Source: Astropecten irregularis (Eukaryota > Echinodermata > Asteroidea > Paxillosida > Astropectinidae). Taken from it: DNA of 64,000 bases. The number at the start of each line of letters is the position of its first letter. Position 1 is the first letter of the stretch. Where the stretch lies: assembly GCA_963971285.1 (NCBI GenBank), contig OZ020254.1, positions 10,602,001-10,666,000 on the forward strand, read 5' to 3'. A program made the position numbers and the translations under genes. This document shows, piece after piece, positions 22,301 to 31,300 of the stretch. Under the pieces are notes generated by a model. The model did no database searches. It worked only from the letters and a program-made list of their open reading frames with translations, and was not told the origin of the DNA.

Positions 22301-25300
22301 ATTTCTTTCAACAGCAGTAGCCTTCAGGTAAACACTGCCATCCTGGGCGAAGCTACATCGCTGGTCCCCCCGTAAGACCCCACACGAGATTGTTTTCTTT
22401 TCTCACAGTGTGCTTTCTGGATTTTTGTTTCATTTTTGTTCCTTTCTCTTGAATAACCTCACAATTCTCTCTCTCTCTTTCAGTTTCTCTCTTGTATTTT
22501 ATTTATCGGTGTTGGGTTTTTTGTTTCTGATTTTTTGTTTCATGCCCGTTTTATAACAGTTGACTCTGTTTCTGTTTGTAACAACAACAATTCATTGTCA
22601 CCATCAGTTGTGTCATGATATGTCTTCATCTTCACGTGCTGTGCTCTCTTTGTACACTGTTTCGTCTCCCTCCCAATAGCTGTCCCAGTTTGAATCCAAG
22701 CACAGTCCCGTATCCTCTACCCTTGAATAGGTGTAGTCATTGTCTTGCTCCTACGTAGTGTATTTGTACCCTGTACTTGTATTATTTGAACCACTCTGCC
22801 AGACGGAGATCATACCAGTCTTGTGACACTCGATTAATAAGAAAAAGAATCAGTGAAATTGCTAGTGAAGTAATTTCATTGTCAGAGATTCTTTTATGCA
22901 TACTTCACATGAAATGCAATCGAGTGTCTAGAATTGTAACCTTACCCGACATATACATACTGGCTGGCCTAGAAAGACACCATATCATTATACATTTTAT
23001 AGAAATAGGGTGATTCTAACTCTCAGAACTCCAAGCTTGTCACATTTTGGCAAGTAGGCCGTGTCACAATTCTCTGGCTGCGGCTGCAACTTACGCATGT
23101 ACCTATGGCAGCCACTAGCCAGTGACTGCAGCCATTTCCTTAGACTTGAGTGTTATTTGCGGTCGCAGCCAGAGAATTGGGACGCGGCTTAAGTTGCACA
23201 CAGAATCATTTTTGAATGTACTGCACTGTTCAGTCTTCAAAATGTGTCTGAAAGTTGTCGTAATCTTACATAAAAAAAATAGAATGATTCCCTGTGTTTC
23301 TGGGATACTAAAATGTGAAAAGTCTGTGGCCTGAATTTTGGAATTACCAAATTGGTCACTCACGGGACACTGAAATAAATGGCCTTTGGGACACTGAAAT
23401 GGCTGCAGTGGTTTAAGGTTCACCTTTTTAAAAATAGATTTCCACCGAGTAACCAACTCTTTCCCACTCCGTCTCTTTTTACCTTTGCTCCTTTTCCCCC
23501 TCCCTCCTTTGATATATATATACCACACCCGCCTAATCCTGCCCATGACAAATGACAAACATCTGCCACAATCCTGACCCCAACCATGTCCACCACCACG
23601 CCCCCTGCCCTTCACGTCACACCGGATAGTTTTCATGACCTTGCTTGGCAGTACCATCCACCCACCACCATGGTTTCCCCTGCAGCTGACGATGATAGTA
23701 GCGTGGTTGGTAGCGAGGGAGAGAGTGAGGGAGAGTCTGAGCAGCCGGCCCGGTGGTAAAAATGAGTGTTGCATGAGGCATCGTCAGCTCCCCTGACACA
23801 TGCTTGCATGCACCGTGACCCCCTCTTTATAGACCGATCTGACGGCGCGATATACTGTCCGCCATTACTGGTGTGTCCCTGCCAGTATTTTGTCCGGCAA
23901 CAAAAGAATTTACGCTCCTTCGCACTCTATAATGGACCTTTCCCATGAAATATGTTAATTAGATATGCGCACGCGCTACTGGTTGGCAAGAAAGTTGCAG
24001 CTACATTAGGCATGTACGTACCACATACAACGCAGAAGGCATGTAACTTGCCAACCAGTGATGCATTTGCACATGTGCGTATCTAATTAACATATTTCAT
24101 GGGAAAGGTCCATTGCAGGGTGTATGTCCCATGATTAGGGGATGTAGACCCTGCAGTATAGAGTGTGGTGGACGAATTCTTTTGTTAACAGACAAAATAC
24201 GGGCAGGAACACACCAGTAATGGCGGGTGTTTCGGTTTCCAACCTCCATGGTTGCGCCGTCGGATCGGTGTATAACCGTCATCTGGCTCGGTGTGCATGA
24301 AATAGCGCCCTTGTGTGTCGCAGTGTATCACAGTTGAAGAAGGAAAGAAAGAAAACAAACTAAACTAAAACAACGTACAAGTCCTAATTTTATGGCTCTG
24401 CTTACCTTAAGCGCAAAGTCATTGTCACGGAAGTGCTTACGAAATCCTATTTCATGAACTAGTAAGCAATTTTCCCCATGGATTTCCCACTTGCTAGGCT
24501 AGTGTAGGAATTTGATTCTAGCCCTGTAAGCGAATTCGGCGGTAAGCAGAGCTATTATTTGAACCCAGATCATCAGTGTCTCGTTACGAAGTCGGTCACA
24601 TCTCAAATTCATTCATGATAAGTGAGAACAATTTTGAACGACCCATTGCCTAAAGAGAGGTTTATTTTTCTCTTTTGCATGTGTCTACAAGCAGATTTTC
24701 TTTCTTTCTTTTTTAAGGCATGTTACCATTTGCTAGATACGCATGAAATGTTAGGAGCATGTATCGTTGTTGTACCCAAGAATGTTAATTCCATTCAAGG
24801 ATCACCTGAAGACAAATTGATGACAATAATTTTGTCCTGTTTCGTCTGCATGGAAACCTGTAACTGTCACTTGTATCCTCAGCCAAAATACAGCTCATGG
24901 TATTCTCGGTCTATGAAGCACACCAGTCTGTGGAGCTGAGGAGGGCTTTCTGGGAGGGCTCTCTTGGAGGGCTCTCTTGGAGGGCTCTCTGGGAGGGCTT
25001 TCTGGGAGGGTATTCTGGGAGGGTATTCTGGGAGGACTTTCTGGGAGGGTATTCTGGGAGGGCTTTCTGGGAGGGTATTCTGGGAGGGCTTTCTGGGAGG
25101 GCATTCTGGGAGGACTTTCTGGGAGGGTATTCTGGGAGGGTATTCTGGGAGGGCATTCTGGGAGGACTTTCTGGGAGGGCTTTCTAGGTGGGCTTTCTCG
25201 GAGGGCTTTCTTGAAGGGCTTTCTTGATAGACACTCTGGGAGGGCTTTCTGGGAGGGCTTTCTGGCAGGGCTTTCTTGCAGGGCTTTCTGGGAGGGCTTT

Positions 25301-28300
25301 CTCGGAGGGCTCTCTTGCAGGGCTTTCTGGGAGGGCTTTCTGGGAGGGCTTTCTGGCAGGGCTTTCTGGCAGGGCTTTCTGGCAGGGCTTTCTTGCAGGG
25401 CTTTCTGGGAGGGCTTTCTCGGAGGGCTTTCTCGGAGGGCTCTCTTGCAGGGCTTTCTCGGAGGGCTTTCTGGGAGGGCTTTCTGGGAGGGCTTTCTGGG
25501 AGGGCTTTCTTGCAGGGCTTTCTTGCAGGGCTTTCTGGGAGGGCTTTCTCGGAGGGCTCTCTTGCAGGGCTTTCTTGGTGGGCTTTCTTTGAGAACTTTC
25601 TCGGAGGGCTTACTCGGAGTACTTTCTCGGAGTACTTTCTCGGAGGACTTTCTCGGAGGACTTTCTCGGAGGACTTTCTCGGAGGGCTTACTCGGAGGGC
25701 TTTCTCGGAGGGCTTTCTCGGAGGGCTTTCTCGGGAAAGAATCAGCAAGACCCTCTTAAGTGACTATGGTCTGTCCAGTACTGTGTCCTTCAAAGTCTAG
25801 AGATACCACAAGACGGATTTAGATGGGCGTGCACAAGTTAGACTGCTGCACACCCCCACCATTAAAGAGGATCTTCAACACTCAACAAACCTCGCTTTAT
25901 TTGTTAGAACTATAATCATTAAATTACTTGACATGAGAAAAAAAAAATGTATCTCACACTGAACACAGAAAGAGAGTCTTTTTGATGATTTTTCTCTCCA
26001 CATGCTCAACCCGCAAGCTAACCCAAAATTGAAACTGTCTGAATTTCGTCAATGGGGGCAGCAGACATTTCATGAAAAGGCTCCGTACTAGGTTTGTTGA
26101 GTGTTGAAGATCCTCTTTTAGCAACCAATTTAATTGTTGTTGCTCACGTCATTGTCAGCCGTGATTCTCTCGTATCTTTCCATCCACTTTGTGACTGTCA
26201 TTCCCGATCTTGTAACAAATTTATCAACCTTCTTCTGATCTTGTAACAAATTCAACAACTTTCTCCTTTAATACTAACAGAGAAACTATTAACTGCACGT
26301 GTGAATGCAATTGTTGAAAATATTTTATTTTTGCTGTGGTTTTAATTTGCCAGTGCTGTTGACCGATTTGAAATCTGATAACTCATGAGGGCACTATACT
26401 GATTTGAAATCACAAACAAACTCAGCTTTTCAAATGAAAACAGTGTGCAGTTTGATTTGACATCCATAATTCCAAGTGGACTGCACTTTTTTGTAATCAC
26501 TTTTCGTTTTAATATTGTAAATCCACTGCAAACAAAGTTACGTTCTCAGTTTTAATGAGAACTTTCTTTTGCTTACAAACATTTGCTGCTGGTTGGCCAA
26601 ATGTTGCAAATCATTTCATCTTCTTGATAGACGGGGTGACCAAATTCAACATTTTTACAAACTTTCCATAGCATACAAAATACATACCATCATTGCTTGT
26701 GTTGTTTCCATTACATTCAGTAATATCTTTCAATGATAATGAAACGTTGTGTACAAATTTTATTCAAATTTTGATGGCTGTCCATGGTTCCCACCATCTT
26801 GGTTGGCAAAAACCCGGGCTGTGACGTTGCTAAAAAAAGGTCTATATATTAGATATCAATTGGGTTGGGATACAACATTTGTCGTTATTGGTAAAGCGCC
26901 CTCTTGTGTTTTCTTGAAGCCAACATTTGTCAGTATTTCTTTCTCGTGTTGGTCATTCATCCAAGTCGGGGAACAAATTTGTGCGCAGTCAGTGTGACAT
27001 CAGCAAACTTGTACTAATGTACTGTTCTGTGTTTACCAAAGATGTGTGCCCGTACATGTACATTTGTTCTGCAAATTAAAATGAACTTGATTTATGCATC
27101 TGCTAAAATAGCAAAATAGCAATACATGTAAATTATTTGTATAAATTATTGCAGAGTATCAAAAGGGCATTTATGAAATGGAAGCTCAGGCTCTGTTTCA
27201 GGCTCAGGCTCCATCTCCATCTCGTGATTCCATTGTGAAATAACTGGTATCAAAATAGAGGTCTTTGCCTGCGGTTCGGAAGTAGATTCTCTGGTTTGAA
27301 AAGGAAAACAGAGCTTCAGCTTCAATGAAAAACCACTTATAACTTATATTTCAGCATATGGATGACAGAGCTGGAGCCTGAGCCTGAGCCTCCATTTTGT
27401 AAACCCCCTAACTTTGCTGGTGCTACGTAAAAATCATTCATCAACTTGGGGGAATGACCAATATGTACGTGTATGTTAACGATATTTAGCCTTTGTACTC
27501 AACTGTGTCTTTGCTTTTATTTTATATTGATTTTTCATTCAATTTGATTCTTAACACAAAATGTCTAACTTTACGCTAGTAAAATGGGACCAGTTTAAAC
27601 AGGTCTACAGAATTGTGAAGTAGAATCTTTCCCACTTTTACTCTGCTTGCTTGCGTGCAGTATGTGTCGTTTTGAATCATCTGATAGTGAAATTGTGAAA
27701 ACTAGCCGAAGAAGTATAGAAAAGCACTGCTTAGTTTTAGTACAATTTTGTCAAATGATTGTTTTTTGAAAACGTCTGTCATTATTTGGTAATTTTTTAG
27801 AAAAGAAATTGTTGTGTCAGTGTTCATTCATGCAATTGAATATTGTTTACAAATAGAATAATTTGAACGAACATTTTTAGCTTTTCAAACTCAATGGACT
27901 TGATTGCATTAACCTTTACAGTTCAGAAGAAATTTTTAGTAACTTGTTTAGCAGTTGACAATAATATTTTTTTTAAGAGCAATCTAGGCCCTGGCTCATG
28001 CAAATATACAAACATAATTCTTAAAATTATGTTTTGGTTGAAGGATTAGATTTTGCCATTACAAGAGAAACGATAACTGGAACAAAAGCATCATTGAGAT
28101 GAAAGCGTATTTTCTTTACTTCTTCGACAATCATGCATGTTTTGCATGTCGGTTTCTGTTTTGTATAAACCACCTCAAAAAAGATGTAAAATTGCTGGCA
28201 TTTTCTAATCTGTGCTGTTAATATTTGCATAAAATTGGCAGTGAGACGCCGGAAGATGAAAACTTCATCAAAGCCGTCAACGATCAGTTTGACATCATGC

Positions 28301-31300
28301 CGGAGAGGATCAAGCGGTACCTCCCCGTCTGCCCTTATGGTACAGCCCAGCGCTGCCTGCTGTCTGCACAGCTCTTTGGGGACGAGGCAGAGACCATTTT
28401 CTGGACGGTGGCGTTACAGTATCTCAAGGCGGAGAAGGCGAGGTTGAACTGCCCGGTTCACAAGGTAAACTGGACGTAGTTGAAATGTAAAATACTAGGC
28501 CGTCTTTACATGAAGGAAGATAGCGCTCCAGTGTCAGATGCTGCTAAAAAGCTTTTTTTCTACCCTAGCACTAACAACGCAATTCAAGATTTTTTGCTTC
28601 TTTCCTGTTATCTTGTGGTGGCAGGTTAGATTTCAGAAACAATATTGAATTACCAGTAATAGCTAACCATTTTTTATTAAATACACTTTTTGTGTACCCA
28701 TTTTAAAAATATTTCTTGTCCTTGAAAAGTGAACAATTAAAGAAAAATTTACTGGAGCGGGATTCGAACGAACAACCCCTGGAATACCGTAATTGTCATT
28801 GATGATATTTCTCAGATTTTTATCTAATTTCAGATTTTGTTTATGGACTTTAAGATTGTTTTCCTCAGAGACTGTGTACAAAATTATAGGAGAATTTCAC
28901 AGTTCAGAATTTGTTTGCCCCCCTGTCAGTTGTTTTCAGATATTTTTATTGTTGGTCAATCTCATCCCTGACGTAAGCTTGCTCTACCAACTGAGCTATC
29001 CGGCCCTATGTTGGCAGTGTCCCTAATAGTCAATTAGCTTTAATAGTTCGTTTTGATAATATTTCTTGCAATTTTGTTTCTTTCCCACAGTCCTCTGTAG
29101 AGAATGGTGGAGCCGGCTACCACTCGGACCCTTACCAGGGTGAGACCACCGGTGCCCTGCCCAGCAACCACAGGTCCTTATTGATGGACACCAGGGAGGA
29201 AGAGGTGCCAGCTGACTGCTCCTGCATCAAGGAATCCCTCCTGGACACCTGCTACGACATCCTGTGTGACAGCAAGTCCTTCCAGGTGGGTCAAGGGTTA
29301 AATGTCACAGAAACACTATACATACACGGGTTTACACTTCGGAGGCCATCTTGGATTTTATCGCAACTTCAAAACGAGGCACTTCTACGCATGCGCACTT
29401 TTTCGAAGTGTAAGCCCGTCCATTGTCGAAGACAATACACGTGTTTACACTTCTGCGGTTTTTATCGCGACTTCGAAACGAGGCACTATCACGCATGCGC
29501 ACTTTTGGAAGTGTAAACCCGTGTATTGCCCGGAGATGCTCAATATGAGTGATAAATGGCTGCAAACTGCTCATCAGTCAAACTTTGCATGAACTGTAGG
29601 CGGTATTTTTTTGTTAATTTATGAGGATATTTTCCAGTATATGTAACTCTCCTGGGGCCAATTTCATGGAGGTATTAAGGAAATTGCTTAGCATTTTCTT
29701 GTTTGATACAACAAACCACCATTACAAGTCTGATATTCGTGGTCGAGAGATACACAACACATGAAAATTTGGTTGGTAATCCTGTTTTTATGAAGACAAA
29801 AATGTCATGGTTAGCAAATTTTTGTGCAAAGCAGGGTCGTGAAATTGGCCACCGGAAGTACGCTCAGGCTTTTTTTTAAATGCTTGTGTTTAAAAGTATT
29901 CAATAGCTAAATTTTAATTTGTATTCATATCTTGAATTGAAATTAATGGATGGTCTCAGTGACAGTTTGATAGTTTGTTTAACTATTTCTGACCTTGTTC
30001 TGCCTTGTCTTTCTCAGAAATATCAACTGGAGCGATTGACTCTGCATGACAGCAAGCGATCCACCCACGAACAGACCATGAAGTGTGCTGAGAACCTCAT
30101 CCTCATGGGACAGGTAAGACAAACAAGATTTCTTCAGAACCATGGCCATTAAAGGTAGTATCATACTTTGGTAAAGTTAATAGAAACTCTGTGGTCTGTT
30201 CATAATTTGATTTGTTGTGGAAAAAAAAGATACCTGTGAAATTTTCAGCTCAATTGATCATTGGAAACAGTGGAAAACAGCGAAAAACTGTTGCAGTTTT
30301 TACGCAAAATTGTGAGGTAATTGTAATTGTGAGGTTTTGATCTCGGAGATTAAAACTGTTTTCGGTTTTTTGTTAATGAAAATGGTATTACTTTGAACAG
30401 TGCAACACTGCTATTATTTGTTATTGCAGGGCTGGAAATAAGGTTTTGTGAGGGCAAGGCCAATTTTCTATTGCAAGGGGCACTTTCATTGGAAAATAAT
30501 AATGTCTTTGGAAACATTTGAAGGGGCACCAAGGCCAAGAACCAGGGCAACGAAGGCCATGGCCTCCGTGGCCTCCGTTTATTTCCAGCCCTGTTATTGT
30601 GATCATTCGTTATAGTGATTTAAAAACCATATTTGATATGTATTGTACTCAAAAATAAGGAGCCAAGGATGATTATAGTGCAATGTTTGGTATAGCGGTT
30701 TTCGTTATAGTGGTGTTCCAATGTACCAGGTCTATCTTTATACCCTGTAAATCTGTGAACATGTCTGTCTTGGTTTCCTATCAAAGTATGATTCATGTGT
30801 AGTACTGCACCTTGTCTACTTTGCCCATTTTGTGGGTCCATATTCCATTCACTCTCCCTGGTCCTTTTTTTCTCCAGTTTGACCGAGCGGTGCAGCTGTA
30901 TCTGGAGACGGAAGCGGATGACGAGAGCTACTACTTAGATTCCATCTTAGCCTGTCTAGTTGCCACAGTCAAGTCCACCGGGGCCTCTCAGAGCACTATC
31001 AAGCTAGTGGCTACCAGTCTCATTGCCAACAACAAACTCTCAGGTATTAAAAGGGAGCAGCAAAAATCAATTTGTCACTCACGGAGACCTGAAAGATTTG
31101 ATGAAAACTACAAAAAATAACATTGGTATAGATTGTTGAGCACAAAACTTTGCTTAGTAGGGAAGAATTGTGCTAGGCACAGAAGAAATGTGGGCACAGA
31201 AGACAGACTGTCAGAGAAAAGTCTGCTGGAAGTCCAGGCTAACGTCCAGGTTAAAGCCCAAAATGTATGCAGCCGGCTCCCTGGTAGCTGTTTTTGTCAG

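Noticed and set aside
23115-23774. 219-codon minus-strand ORF
   Set aside because: Low-complexity Gly/Arg/Lys-rich translation of a biased intronic stretch inside WDR11; no recognisable family.
24879-25759. 260-codon (+) and 289-codon (-) repetitive ORFs
   Set aside because: Produced by the 13-bp minisatellite; no start context, domain or splice support.
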